In this document: piece by piece, positions 43,851 to 55,568 of the stretch
How the letters are laid out: each line of letters opens with the position of its first letter
Position numbering within the stretch: position 1 is the stretch's first letter
Assembly (NCBI GenBank): GCA_033032175.1
Contig: CM065319.1
Location: forward strand, 17,705,018-17,769,017
Direction: 5' to 3'
Length of the DNA: 64,000 nt
Source of the DNA: Saturnia japonica
Lineage: Eukaryota > Arthropoda > Insecta > Lepidoptera > Saturniidae
Position numbers and translations under genes: made by a program
The notes under the pieces: generated by a model
Database searches by the model: none
Seen by the model: only the letters and a program-made list of their open reading frames with translations
What the model was told of the DNA's origin: nothing

Positions 43851-44850
43851 TTTAACTTTTTTAATTTAAAAAAATCGCGGGTATTTTTACTAAACTCGTC
43901 ACCACTGTTATATCGGGACGTGTGAAATCAAAGACGGTCATAAGCGCACTGACGTTTAATGAGTGATGCTTTCCTTACATAGCTATTGTCATACATAACA
44001 GTGGGTGTTTCTTAGAAGATGGATGTATACTCTCCCGGACTTTTTGTAAGTCTTTTTAATACCTATAATTATGTAGTGCATTCATTTGCTATATCTCTTA
44101 TGGTTTACTCAGAATAAGCCATTTAAGCGCCCGAATTGATTCACCATGACCAGTTTTTTTTATTTGTGCGGAACCCTAATTATTTTTCTAAAATAAAAGT
44201 AGCCTAAGTCACTTCCTATATCATCAGCTATCTATCAGTGAAAGTCCCATCAAAATTAGTCCAACCGTTTCGGAGATTACCCGGAACAAACAAACAAACA
44301 TTAAAAAAATGGGATTTTTGTTATTGGTATCGTATCTACTTTCATATGTATTTAGTAAAAAACTGTTATTTTGACATTACAAACAGACACTTCAATTTTA
44401 TTAATTGTATAGATGATATGGATTGACTCATGAGACACAGAAAGAGTAGCGGCTATCTCTCTCGAACTTGAATGAGGATTTTCAGACATTATCTCTTTCA
44501 CTTTTGCGATGTTCAGCTGAAGAAGTTAATGGCCTACCAGAGCGAGGCAAATCTTCCAACATATCTCTATCGCTTTTGAATGCTTTGTATGCCATAAGCA
44601 CGTATTTTTGATAAAGTCGATTCACTGTAAGCCTTCTGTAACATTATCAGTATGATCTCCGAACACGAAATTCCATTGGCAACACAAAATTTAAGAGAAA
44701 CTCTATGTTCGATGTTTTTTCCGTTATGAAATTCGCAATACACACTAGATATGAACTAGTATTTAATCTAAATGACAGATGCAACTCAAAATCCGCTCCA
44801 AAAAGAAAAACAGTAGTGCCAATCTAACAAAAAAAAAAAAATTTGGAACC

Positions 44851-47099
44851 ATAAACTTTTTTTTTTGGTATAGTTCTTTCCTTTCTTCGTGAAAGGGAAA
44901 GGCAAAGGTATCTAAGACCATGCAGCCAAGGCATATGTTTTTTTATTCCAAGTTCAAGTTAAAAGGCTAAAGCCATGTCATATCGTCGCCTCAGTGCTTA
45001 TTTGTTCAATCCACCATTGGTTACATTTTATAGGAGAAGGTTTTTTTTAATCTAACTTGAAAACAAAGCTTTATTTTAAAGGTTTTTGAAATTATCATAA
45101 TACATGAGTGCTCCATGAATCAATAATTATAATTCTTATATACGGATGAAAATTACACGAACTTTTTTTTTTAGATCTGACTACACTCTTAGCCTTAAGG
45201 GCCCTGAAGCCGCTGCGGCTTTTACAGCTTCACCGGACTTGGAGGAATACAGGAACTCACAACACTGTTATTCATTTCACCGTGGTTTCGCTTCTTTTAT
45301 CGCACGTTGTTATCGCTATGTACTTCCAAAGTGCCGGTTGGCCGCAATGGCCCCATATTTATATCGGTGTTGGAGAGGGACGGAACGATGGCGTTTATTC
45401 CCCTCCTACTTTAACATTGGCTAGTAACACGGCTTGTGGCGCGGCGCGCCGCGACTACTCCGTTATTATTATTATTACAATTTCACGCGATTAGCTAATA
45501 TCTCACAAGATTCTTATTGGAATGTTACAAAACCTATTCAAATCTATTAAGAACATTAATATCTATTTAATACACACAATAGAACATTAAGGAATAGTAA
45601 ACTTCGTAAATATTAAACTTAAAACAGCCTATAAATACGTTATGTATGAATTATAAACATTACAAACACGATAGAATCCACATATAAGCCTAACTACTCC
45701 TATAAAATCACAAACATTACACATAACTGGTTTAAAACAAAGATTATCAATGAAATAAATGTTCAGTACGTTTCTATGCTATTCCTACGAAATTACAAGC
45801 TTTATTACTATGTAGTTACTATCTTTTAATACCTACATTTTATTTATATAATACAGAAACAGTAAATCAGTGATTTTTCAAATATAATTGTTCATTTCTT
45901 AAGCCTAGCATCTTATAACTACAACTAAATATGAATATTATTTCTTAAATCATCACGCGTAGCCCAACCCTATGCCTCGCTAACAAATATGAATAGAATG
46001 TCCATAAAGAAACTGAGTAAAAATGTGTCGATTATTCAAAAGACTCAGTGCATTCCACTGAATAATATTCAATTGGTAAAGGGTGAATTTGAAGGCATAA
46101 TATTTTTGGCTTTGAAGGTTTCATTAACAATTTGCTACACATTTTTGGAACAAATAGGTGTCACTAGTTTTGTTTAATGTTATAAGTTTTACTATTGATT
46201 CAACTAAAACATTTCATGATTTAGTATCAGATCTGAGAATTGAAATCAAGTCTATATAAGTTTTCTTGTTCACTCCAAGGAAAGGAAAATGTTTTTTGTC
46301 AAAAATATCAGCAAATGATTTGGGCATATATTTGTTTTTTTTTTTTTTTTCTTGATTGGACGAGCACCGGAGATACTGATGTGATTGCCTTTGCAGTGTA
46401 TACAGACAGCGATATACACACATGATTTTTAAAATTTGAACAATTTATAGTTGATGGAACAAATTTACCTATAATTTTTATAATAGGTACAGTATACGAC
46501 ATCATGTCACATTTCTGTATTATAATTGAACCTATTTGAAAAATCAATGTTAAGATATCGAATCACATAACAAAGTTATAGAAACACGGGCAAAAGTTTT
46601 AGTCAGGGTTATTGGTAATTCGACAAATTCCCGTTAGGAGGTGATAGGGGTGATTATTTGCGATAATTTTAATCTCCATATGCATTATGCAAAAGTGAAC
46701 CATTTTTGAGTTTTCATGTATAAAATTTATTTAAAAAAAAAAAACGTTATGAAAGTTCGCTTGCAGATTATTTTAAAAACATAACCTTTTTCTTAACTCT
46801 CCGACAATACATAATGATTAGGAACTTATTACAAAGAAACTGAAAAAAAAAAGATCACAAAGGAAGCAGGCGGAAATTCGTATTAGAAGTAAACTTAGGG
46901 TCGGTCTTTAAAATTTATATAAAATTAATTAAAAACAATACCTAGTGTAAATAAAACAAGAATTACAAGCTTAAAATAAAATTTTGGGTCAGTAAAAGTT
47001 AAGTAGTAATAACAATTTACAATTAATAAAAGTAATAATTAAGAAATTTTGTAATTTAGCCTAATTAAAGTTCTTGCTCGAAGTGACTTCCGCTATTGT
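44851..47099. other. AT-rich non-coding DNA with one GC-richer block
   Basis: 45160-45480 is GC-richer (AAGCCGCTGCGGCTTTTACA, GGCGCGGCGCGCCGCG) and has overlapping short plus-strand ORFs with no recognisable domain. Poly-T near 46330 and poly-A near 46733 are simple runs. No gene is supported. Confidence 0.45.
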
Positions 47100-47341
47100 G
47101 TACGCAAAGTCGCATTCTTTTTCTGAGTTGTGACTTACCTAACTTCAATCTTCAACTTAAGTTAACCTAATTTTTATACAATCTTTCATCCTCTATTTCA
47201 CCCCATTAGGTTTTATTTTCGCGTCAAATGTCCAATCTTTCTCTGTATCAAAATTTATCAAAATTGGTTCAGCGGTTTAGGCTTGAAAATGTAACAAAAA
47301 GACAGACAGAGCTACTTTCGTATTTATAATATTGGTTTGGA
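47100..47341 (-). repeat. Helitron-type 5' end, minus strand
   Basis: It reads on the minus strand A|TCCAAACCAATATTATAAAT, TAGCTCTGTCTGTC and TGAACCAATTTTGATAAATT. The left end was not found. TACGCAAAGTCGCATTCTTT at its left edge is shared with the region near 22543. Confidence 0.6.
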
Positions 47342-47435
47342 TTTGCATATTAGTATGAATTCCATTGCATATTAATCGTTTCTAAAGTTTATTATTCGAC
47401 TGCCTATTCGACGTATGTATCCATACATATACATG

Positions 47436-47640
47436 TATGTTTATTTCTTTGGCACACTCTGTAGCCTAAACGGCTTAATGGATTTTAGTATACTAGGTGT
47501 TGTTAGATTCGTCTTAATTCCGGGAGTGACTTAAGCTATATTATAATATTTAAGTACGATGTCTACGAACCGAATAAAAAACAAAAATAAAATTGAAGTG
47601 TTTTAGTTGCAGTCGAATTTTTTGTTTTCTTTTTAAAAAT
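47436..47640. repeat. Inverted partner of the repeat at 9654-9887
   Basis: TTCTTTGGCACACTCTGTAG, CTAAACGGCTTAATGG and TTAGATTCGTCTTAATTCC are the reverse complement of blocks at 9654-9887. Confidence 0.7.
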
Positions 47641-47699
47641 ATAACTTGATAATTCTTTTCTGTGATTACTGTCCGATTGCCTATTTCAATAGTTTGAGT

Positions 47700-47765
47700 A
47701 AAAATATAACGTACAACAGGAAAATAATGACTATGTAATGAAAGCGTGCGAAGCCGCGGGTCACC
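47700..47765 (+). repeat. Helitron 3' end, plus strand
   Basis: GCGTGCGAAGCCGCGGGTCACCGCTAG is followed by T, the typical terminus with a GC-rich palindrome before CTAG. The matching 5' end was not identified. Confidence 0.65.
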
Positions 47766-49595
47766 GCTAGTCTTCTATAGTAATAAATCTGTACTTTGGT
47801 TTACACATGATGTAATTCTTTCATAACAGTTTTTTTTACGGAATTACATTTCATACTACATAAATTTTTTTTGGTCAACTGTTTGTTTGATGTCCGGATT
47901 TAACTCAAAAACGGATTGACCGACTGTTATGAAATTTTGTTGACGAGAATAATAAGTATGTAATTTCATAAGTCTTGTGGTAGACTATAAAATTTATGAA
48001 CAATGCTCCATGGAATCGAAATCACATAAAATTAATTTTATATTATATCTTAACCAATTTCTATGATGTACCTACACAGGAAAGCTATGTAAATTGTCAA
48101 TAATATTATCTTCACATTAAATGTAATTTGTTTTTGGCGAATCATTTTACCGTAATTACAAATCCATAGTCGAATTCCTAGATCTATTTATGTAATCGAA
48201 TTTTACATCAATTGGGCAGTATGTATTCTAATTACTCATATTTTAATGTAAATTTAATAAAATGTCAAGCCCAAAATTCAGAAACCTTAAAATTTTATAG
48301 TCCCTTAACATTTTACACTAAATTGGGAATCTTGTCAATAATTTATAACCCTAACACTTTATAAATAATAGGAAACAATAATTAAAATAAAAAAAAAATA
48401 TAAAAAAACATTTTATTATTCAATATTTAAACTTGGATATCCTGGGTTAATATTTAGCATAAATAAATTATTGAAAGGAAGCTATAAAATTAATTAATAT
48501 AGATATAAATTTGAAAAAAATCACGAACAAAAAAGATAAAAAAAAAAAAAAACTTTATTAATAACAGAACCCTAAAAAGTTTGTAACTATAAAAATACTT
48601 AAAATTAAAAAACAAAGACTTGCACCCTAAACCTTAAAATCAATGAATACAATCCTAAATACAACCTCCTTTTCCGTTGGAAAATTGCAGCGAAAACACA
48701 TTATAAATAAATGAAAAAAGCTACAACTTGTAAAATAATAATAAAGCTTGAATTTTTTTTTCCTGCATGAAACGAAATAAAAGAAAGTATTATTAACCTA
48801 AATGGTTACCCAGTTAATGGTACTAATTTAATTAAACTCAAATGAATATTAACATAATAACATAATTTTAATATATTGCTATGGTGAATACTTAACTGAA
48901 ATAGCGGTGTTTGCCTTATAAAAATGGCTAAAAATACCTTTAATATGCCGAATCTTTCTTGGGATTTTAAAATTATTGAAAAAAGTAATTACAATAATAA
49001 AAATGAAAATTTAAATAATTCTACAAATTGTTCCTAGGTAAAAAAGGAGGACCCGGTGTATTAACACAACGTAGCGAAGAGCTAGCAAAAATCGAGTACG
49101 GATTTCTGATGCAAAGCCTTGATACGTTCACAAAAAATCATGTAAAAACTGATTAGAAAAGCTCCTTTAATGTTCGTATAACTTATGAAACCCATTAAAA
49201 AAAAAGGACAACTACAATACTACTGTTTTTTCGTGCAAGTAGTTAAATGGAACAAATTAGTTATTATTTATTAAAGAACAGAGGAAAATAATTAAAAATT
49301 TTTTTAAAATGTTGTATATCTTTAATTTACTTTGGAATAATTAATGGTAATACAAAATGGAATGACAGGATATATTGGTTCGCTAATTTTTAATTAAAAA
49401 AAAACACTTCTAATTTTCATTAACTCCGATTAGCCACATTATGAAATTATCAAACAAATTGATAATTTTTGGATGGAAAATTACCAGAAAACACTTTAAT
49501 ACCTAGGTGTTAAATAACCACTTTATAAGAAATAATGAAAGATTACAGGCCCGTTAAATGGGTGTAAGGCAATTATGCTTGAGACCTTGCCACTA
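47766..49595. other. AT-rich DNA without recognised content
   Basis: Very AT-rich with several poly(A) runs. No ORF, TIR or repeat could be supported. Confidence 0.5.
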
Positions 49596-49930
49596 TAAAA
49601 CCAATACTTTGCTCTTTGTCAATCTTTGATTTTATACTGCATCACAAGTTGGGGCAGTGCTGCTTAAAACTAATATGAATAGTAGTCGAAAGAGCCCAGC
49701 GCTCAGTAATCAAATCATGCTGCGGAAGCCTTATGGATACCCAACCACAGAGTTGTACAAAGAAAGCCGATTTCTTAGTGTGAGACAATTGTTTATACTG
49801 CAAGTTGCTCTTAGAGAACATAGAAAGGTAGCCGTCTTACCGGAATACAGTGAAATGTCAGGACGTGGTGTATTCCGTGTGAGAGCTCCCTTGGTGGGCA
49901 CGGCCTTTGCGCAAAGGTTTGGCCCGTTCA
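49596..49930 (+). pseudogene. Degenerate LINE reverse-transcriptase C-terminus, runs into the assembly gap
   Basis: Pieces in shifting frames read FALCQSLILYCITSWGSAA, VERAQRSVIKS, LRKPYGYPTTELYKESRFLS and VRQLFILQVALREHRK. This is the segment after the RT catalytic core of non-LTR elements of the CR1/Jockey kind (..SWGGA, ERAQR.V.K, TTELY, VRQLFI). The reading apparently continues beyond the gap only because N bases translate; the far side is a different element. Confidence 0.7.
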
Positions 49931-50030
49931 NNNNNNNNNNNNNNNNNNNNNNNNNNNNNNNNNNNNNNNNNNNNNNNNNNNNNNNNNNNNNNNNNNNNNN
50001 NNNNNNNNNNNNNNNNNNNNNNNNNNNNNN
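49931..50030. other. Assembly gap, exactly 100 N
   Basis: A run of 100 N, the usual placeholder for a gap of unknown size. The right edge enters the 3' UTR of element A about 122 bp before its expected poly(A) junction (judged from the equivalent point at 62719 in A'). The gap therefore hides at least the end of that element. Confidence 0.99.
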
Positions 50031-50235
50031 CAGCTTGCGCATTACTTCTACTCGCCCGACGGGTGTAGGCCCCTCATCAGGGGCCACCTTCAGCGGTCTG
50101 AGGGGTCGAGATGTGTGTGACACCCTCCGACGAACCTACGAGGGGCGCATCGAACACTGATGCGCCACGCCTCGGGCCTGTGCATTAGCTGCAAGGGCGA
50201 AGGACGTGCCCGCGTCCGACACCCGCAGGCCGTTT

Positions 50236-53200
50236 TTACGGCGGCAGGAGGTCATTCCTGACCCTGCGTCGCCGGGTTCGTCGACCGCGGGAGGGGAGCT
50301 CTGACGTTTGTTCCCTCTCCCTCTCCGCCGCCTCCTTTGCGAGCATGACGTCCTCGCAGAATGAGGCGATGGAGTTCCACCCGCTCTCACTCGCAACCAT
50401 GGACGAAACGACGGTCGGGAGTGAGAGATCGGGCCCTATAGCCGCGATGAGGTCGCGGCGTGACGAGTCCCATGCGGGACAGGCGGCAAGTGTATGCTGC
50501 GCGTTATCGACCTCGCAGCCACAATGATGGCACCCAGTTGTTGGCTCTCGGCCTATGCGACACAGGTAACTCCCGAAACATCCGTGTCCCGAGAGCACCT
50601 GCGTCAGCCGGAAGGTTAGGGTGCCGTGCCGCCTCCGTACCCACGCCGTCAAATGAGGCCTCACGGCCTCGACGGTCGTCACGCCGGCGCTGGGGTGCTC
50701 CAGTCGTCGGTCCCACTCCGCCATGACTATGATCTGGTGGAGCTCTGCCCTCCGCGCCTCGATCTCACGAGGCGCAGGTCGTATTCCTCTCTCCAACGCC
50801 TCCCCGCGCCACCTGTAGAGCGACGCGAGGGCTTCCGCCTCCAGAATCCATGGCGGAGATCCGGCCAGTAGGGAGGCTGCCTCGAAGGAGATCGTGCGAT
50901 ATCCCCGTGCTGCTCTGACGGCCATCGCTCTCTGCGGTTTGCGCAGAGCGGCGATATTACGGGCCGCCAGGTTCTCAGCCCACACCGGGGCCCCGTAAAG
51001 GGCCATGGACCGCACGATCCCCATGTAGAGCCTTCGGCACGCGGAATTTGGACCCCCCAGGTTGGGCAACAGCCGCGCTAACGCGGCCGCAGCGCCCATA
51101 AGACGGGGGGTCAGCTGCCTGAAGTGCTCTACAAAGTCCCATCGGCTATCCAGAACGAGTCCAAGATATTTCATATTGGCTGGATGCCGATTGGGACGCC
51201 TCCCACGATGATCTGGGACCCTCTCGGTGGCGCATTCCGAGGCCCATGGAAACACAGAGCCTCAGATTTTTGCAGCGCCACTTTTAGTCCCAGACGCCGA
51301 ATCCGACCGACGACGTGTGCCACCCCAGCTGTTACCAATATCGCGGCTTCGCGGTGCGACTTAGCTCTCGACGTGACCAGTGTGTCGTCGGCATAACATA
51401 CGACACTGAGGCCACGGAGGAGCGCACCGCGCAACACCCAGTCGTATCCGATGTTCCAGAGAAGAGGGCCCAAAACTGACCCTTGGGGGAACACCGGATA
51501 CGACGTCTCGCCGACACATTCCACTCCGACCCGGGAAGACTACATACCTCTCGGAGAGGTACGCCCCGACTATGCGGCGGAGGTAGGACGGCACTCCGTG
51601 AAATCGGAGCGCCTCTCTAATTGTGGCCCAGGGCAAGGTGTTAAAGGCATTTGCGATGTCTAAAGACACCGCTATCACCACCTCGCCCCGAGCAATGGCC
51701 TCCTCCGCCAGACTCCTCACTTGCGCGATCGCGTCAATCGTGGAGCGCCCTCTGCGGAAACCGAACTGGTTCGACGCCAAATCCGGCCCCACGTGCGTTA
51801 AATGGCCGACGAGGCGGTTTGCAATCACTCTCTCGAAGAGTTTGCCCACCTCGTCGAGCAGCACAATGGGGCGGTACGCGGACGGCGAGTCCGCCGGGCG
51901 CCCCGGCTTTTGGAGCAGGACTAGACGGCCGGTTTTCCACTTCGACGGAAACCGGCCCTGCTCCAGACACACGCTGAGGAGTCCCAATAGTCGGGGCTCG
52001 AGGACCTCTTGGGCCAGGACCCACGCTCGACCAGGCAGGCCGTCGGGCCCTGGGGCGGTGTTTTTGGCCGCGAGGCGTTTCACCGCCGCCCTCAATTCTT
52101 CCCGGGTCACGTCGGGCACGTCGTCTCGGTCCACGTCGGGCTCGGCCGCGGGCGGAGCCATGTGGGGAGGTGAAAACTCCTCCCTGGAGGGAAACAGAGC
52201 GCTCACCACCTCCTCGAGGAACTCTGACTGGAGACTCTGGGTTACCGGGGGGGCCCATTGGCGAAGTTTGCCACGTACCATCCTGTACGGGCGGCCCCAC
52301 GGATCCCGATTGAGCGTCTCCAGGAATTCCTCTCTGGCCAGAGCTTTTGCGCGCTCAATGGCCCGTCGGAGGGTGAGCTTAGCTGCTCTGTAACCCTCAT
52401 GCAGCTCCGCCTCTCCGGGGCTTGCGACCTGCGAATGACGTCGTCTGCGCCTTATCCTGGTGTACTGGCGGCGCGCTGCTACGCAAAGTGCACGCAGCTG
52501 CGCGATTTCAGCGTTCCACCAGTACACCTGGCGCTTAGCTGGACGACGCCCAACTCTCGGCATCGCCGCGTCACACATATGCGACACTGCGGCTCGCAGT
52601 CGCTCCGCCCCATCTTCGACATCGGCAGGCCTCTCGGGTGTTCCGTCCATCACCCAGGCTTGCACGATGGCGGCCTCGACGAACACCTCGCGATCGAGGC
52701 GTCCCAGAGCCCAACGTGGACTGTCCTCCTCCGGGCCTCTCGGGACCGATCGTCCCGAGGTCTGGGCGGACACTTCGAACTGTATATAAAGATGGTCCGA
52801 AAGTGTCTCTACCCCCTCCAGGACTCTCCAGTCCCGAACACGGCGTGCTATTGCAGGGCTTGCGAACGATAGGTCCACTATGGATTCGCCCTGCGGTCGC
52901 ACGCACGTGTTTATTGAGCCCCTGTTAAGGACGAGTAGGCCTGATGTTACGGCCCACTCTTCCAGCGCCTCACCCCTATTGTCCGTGGATGGGGAACCCC
53001 AAGCCGTAGATTTGGCGTTGAAGTCCCCGAGGACTAGGACAGGGTGAGGGTGGCTGCCCGAGACGACAGTGCCCAACTCCACCAAAAGTGCCTCGAAGTC
53101 GGCGAGACTCCATCGAGGGGGTGCGTACACCCCCACCACCACAATGTCGCCGAGACGCGCCGCCACGTATCCCTGGCCCTCCTTGATGTTAGCGAAGGGC

Positions 53201-53394
53201 GGGGAACCGGCGGCGGGTCGGGAAATGATGGCCACCGAGCCATCTCGATCTCCCGCCCAGTTATCTCGGGGCGGCACGAAGTATGGCTCGGCTATCACGG
53301 CGACGCTGATTGACCACTGTGCCATGCTTTGGACTAACAAGTCTTGTGCACTGGCACAATGGTTCAGATTCCCTTGGAGGAGACGGATAGCCAT
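50236..53394 (-). pseudogene. Element A ORF2: endonuclease-reverse transcriptase with two single-base frameshifts
   Basis: The APE-type endonuclease starts MAIRLLQGNLNHCASAQDLL and has VLGDFNAKSTAWGSP and ETLSDH. A basic, Trp-rich linker precedes the RT (NTAPGPDGLPGRAW, VSLDIANAFN, YADDTLV). A Cys/His motif (CHHCGCEVDNAQHTLAAC) lies near the end. Near 51490 the usual GVPQGSVLG is shifted by one extra C in a C run. Near 51176 one base is missing compared with A' (TTGGCTGG against TTGGACTGG). Otherwise it is open. These two indels could be real or assembly errors. The start is certain: ATG overlaps the ORF1 stop. Confidence 0.9.
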
Positions 53395-55568
53395 TAACTA
53401 GTTTGTTCCATCTCATCCGTCTGGACCGTCGTCGGCGCTTTAGGAACAGCCGACGAGGTCAGGGGCTGTGTCGGGGCTTTTCCCCTCTTCCCCCTCCTTC
53501 TTTTCTTGGGTGGCGACGACGCAACGCACATCTTGCCACCCACCTGGTGCCCAGCAGGTTTACCCGCACCTGCACATATTAAACAATGCGGGTCCGCTGT
53601 ACAGCCTGCCGCCTTATGGCCGGGTTGACTGCAGCGATAGCAGAGTGCACTGCAGTCAACTTCTGAGGAGCATTTTGCCCCCAGATGACCGGCCTGAAGG
53701 CAGCGGAAACACCTCTGTGAGCGGGGCTGCAAGACTTTTACTCGCGCCGACACCCAACCCACCAATAGCTTACGGCCGTCGCCGAGTTTTTTGGCCACCG
53801 TCACGGGGCACGAAACCACGGCCGTTCCAGCCCCATGAAAGCCGGGGCGTGGATCAGTCGCCTTAACGTGCTCTGGGGGGCATTCCCCAGCACGTGCAAC
53901 GGCGGAAATTAGCTTCTCCACTGTAACGGAGTCATCTAGGCCTGAGATGCGCACGTCTGCACACCTCATCGGCCTGGTCACCCGTATATCCTCAGCTGGA
54001 AAGGACGCCCTAATTTTTTCTGCAAGGGCGTCTGCTTGTGGGCCGCTGGTGGCACCAGGAACCTCCAAAAGGGCAGCCCCTGTTGCTGCCCTTCTATAAT
54101 TGACACCCTCAATGCCTAGAGTGCCAAGGTCGACTTGCTCCCATGTTTTCGTTAACACCTCCCTGTAGGTGATGCCCCTCTTCGCAGCCTCAGGTTGCAG
54201 TGTTATAACCACCGCAGTGGATTTGGAGGTGCGAAGTTTGGGGGCTCTGTTCCTTTTTGGAGGTGCTTTTGTAGCCGCCTTTTTCTTATTCTTCTTTGTG
54301 GCCTTACCCCCCTTACCTACTAACACCCACTCCCCTTGAGTGGGTTTAGGAGTGGCCACCTTCTCGCTGTAGGAAGCTTGAGGGGCGGGTGTAGTCGTCG
54401 ACTTGGAACCGGCTTTCCCCGCTTTTTCTCTGCCATTCTTCTCAGCTGCTTGCCGGGATTCAGGCTGCCGCGGAGGACCACTTTTAGGTGCTCTCGTTTT
54501 CGCAATCTGCGCAGCCTTTCTATCCGCCGCCAATGGAGGGCGGAGTTGTCTTTCTGGGAGAAGCCTATCCTCCAAGGCCTCGAAGCGAGCACTCATTATG
54601 TTGAGTATGCGCTCGAACTTCTGGTCAATGTCAGAACTCTCGCTCCGAGGCCTCCCTGGCAACGGCGGAAACTCCTCCCTCCTCCTTGGAGCCGGAGAAG
54701 TTGAAGGGTCCAGTCCTGTCTCTGTCGCTGTGACTAGAGAGACTTCAGCTCCTGGCGATGGCTGGCGGACCTTATTCAGGTCTGCTCTCATTAACGTGAG
54801 CTCCTTCCGAAGCTCTGCCAGTTCTTCCGCTTGTCTGGTGTTCGTCTCCTCTAGCCTTGCGTACGCTGCTTGGACCCTCGCCAACTCCTCGGTGGTGGTC
54901 CGACTGCGGTATTGTTCCACTGCATCCTTAATGGACACAGCCGCATCCTTGAGGGCCTTCTGGAAAGTGCCCTTTAGGTTCGCCGATTTTTTGGCGACTT
55001 TGAGGATCACCTCCACGTCGCCCAGCACCCTTTCACTTAATTGGGAGGAGAGCTCTTCCTCCGGAGCAGTGGCAATCTCTTTAGCGGACCTGTTGTATCG
55101 TGCCCGCGATGCCTCCTCTGCCAACTCTTCTTCAGCTGTTAGGCGAAGCAACTCCTCTTTCTTCCGGATGTAATCCTCCTTCACTTTGGCCAGTCCGATA
55201 TACTCCCCGGTAGTCGGGGGCCGCCCCCTACCCTTTTTGGGGGTATAATCTGACGTCTGGGTCTGGTCAGCACCTTCGACCTTCCTTTTCCGCCAGAAGG
55301 CACCTGACGGAGCGTCCTCAGCGCCAGACATAGGGTTCTCAGACGACCCTACCGTCACCATAGAGGCCTCGCTTGACTCGCTACACACTGACAACCTGTC
55401 TAGTGAAGGGTCCCTTACGATAGCCACAACGGGGTTGAATTCACCTTCGCGACCATCCACTTTTCTCTCCTCACACGTAACTCCACTAGTGGAGCCACCG
55501 TCCTCGTCCTTCTTAAAACTAGGTATATTTACAATATTTACAGAGGTTTTTTTAAAAGGTTTGCTCAT
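53394..55568 (-). CDS. Element A ORF1: Gag-like nucleic-acid-binding protein
   Basis: ORF1 proteins of this clade bind element RNA and take it to telomeres. From the ATG at 55568 (MSKPFKKTSVNIVN) the frame is open for 724 codons. It shows a charged N-terminal half with a GRGRPPTTGEY basic motif, a coiled-coil-like stretch (LEETNTRQAEELAELRKELT), a Lys/Pro-rich middle and three C-terminal zinc knuckles: CFRCLQAGHLGAKC, CYRCSQPGHKAAGC and a longer third (CLICAGAGKPAGHQ..C). The stop TAA shares its last A with the ORF2 ATG (TAATG). A TTG 84 bases upstream also opens the frame, but ATG is preferred. Confidence 0.88.
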   Translation of the reverse strand: MSKPFKKTSVNIVNIPSFKKDEDGGSTSGVTCEERKVDGREGEFNPVVAIVRDPSLDRLSVCSESSEASMVTVGSSENPMSGAEDAPSGAFWRKRKVEGADQTQTSDYTPKKGRGRPPTTGEYIGLAKVKEDYIRKKEELLRLTAEEELAEEASRARYNRSAKEIATAPEEELSSQLSERVLGDVEVILKVAKKSANLKGTFQKALKDAAVSIKDAVEQYRSRTTTEELARVQAAYARLEETNTRQAEELAELRKELTLMRADLNKVRQPSPGAEVSLVTATETGLDPSTSPAPRRREEFPPLPGRPRSESSDIDQKFERILNIMSARFEALEDRLLPERQLRPPLAADRKAAQIAKTRAPKSGPPRQPESRQAAEKNGREKAGKAGSKSTTTPAPQASYSEKVATPKPTQGEWVLVGKGGKATKKNKKKAATKAPPKRNRAPKLRTSKSTAVVITLQPEAAKRGITYREVLTKTWEQVDLGTLGIEGVNYRRAATGAALLEVPGATSGPQADALAEKIRASFPAEDIRVTRPMRCADVRISGLDDSVTVEKLISAVARAGECPPEHVKATDPRPGFHGAGTAVVSCPVTVAKKLGDGRKLLVGWVSARVKVLQPRSQRCFRCLQAGHLGAKCSSEVDCSALCYRCSQPGHKAAGCTADPHCLICAGAGKPAGHQVGGKMCVASSPPKKRRRGKRGKAPTQPLTSSAVPKAPTTVQTDEMEQTS

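Larger units (their letters stand above)
42261..44413 (-). mobile_element. Helitron (2153 bp) inserted in the mariner, carrying a gypsy fragment
   Basis: On the minus strand it begins A|TCTATACAATTAATAAAATT (44413) and ends CACGGGCACAGCTAG|T (42261). The mariner resumes on both sides without a target duplication. There is no Rep/helicase. The inner 42353-43850 consists of a truncated gypsy retrotransposon in the same orientation, flanked by only ~90 bp of Helitron 3' end and about 400-500 bp of 5' end. Confidence 0.85.
41478..44850 (-). mobile_element. Mariner (second lineage, copy 2) split by a Helitron
   Basis: On the minus strand the N-terminal part (44850-44414: LYQKYVLMAYKAFKSDRDML, EDLPRSGRPLTSS) and the C-terminal part (42260-41478: HHDVPSHKTIVVNEFLTKNS, EQPPYLPDM) are halves of one transposase. 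Joined across the insertion, the sequence CCATATCA|TTTAAACAATCACTTGGG matches the uninterrupted copy 1 (CCGTATCATTATAAATAACC...TTTGGG). The first Asp region lies near 42090. Stops are present, so it is inactive. Confidence 0.85.

Noticed and set aside
45146..45494. Overlapping plus-strand ORFs in a GC-richer block
   Set aside because: Two frames are equally open, neither has a domain, and codon usage looks random.
49657..50160. A 167-codon plus-strand ORF spanning the gap
   Set aside because: It is open only because the 100 N bases translate as unknown residues. The left part is LINE sequence and the right part is the antisense of a TRAS 3' UTR.
51623..52393. Long plus-strand ORFs opposite element A (also 54403-55173) and element B (61628-62293)
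   Set aside because: They are antisense to well-identified ORF1/ORF2 coding sequence, a common effect of high GC, and show no domains.
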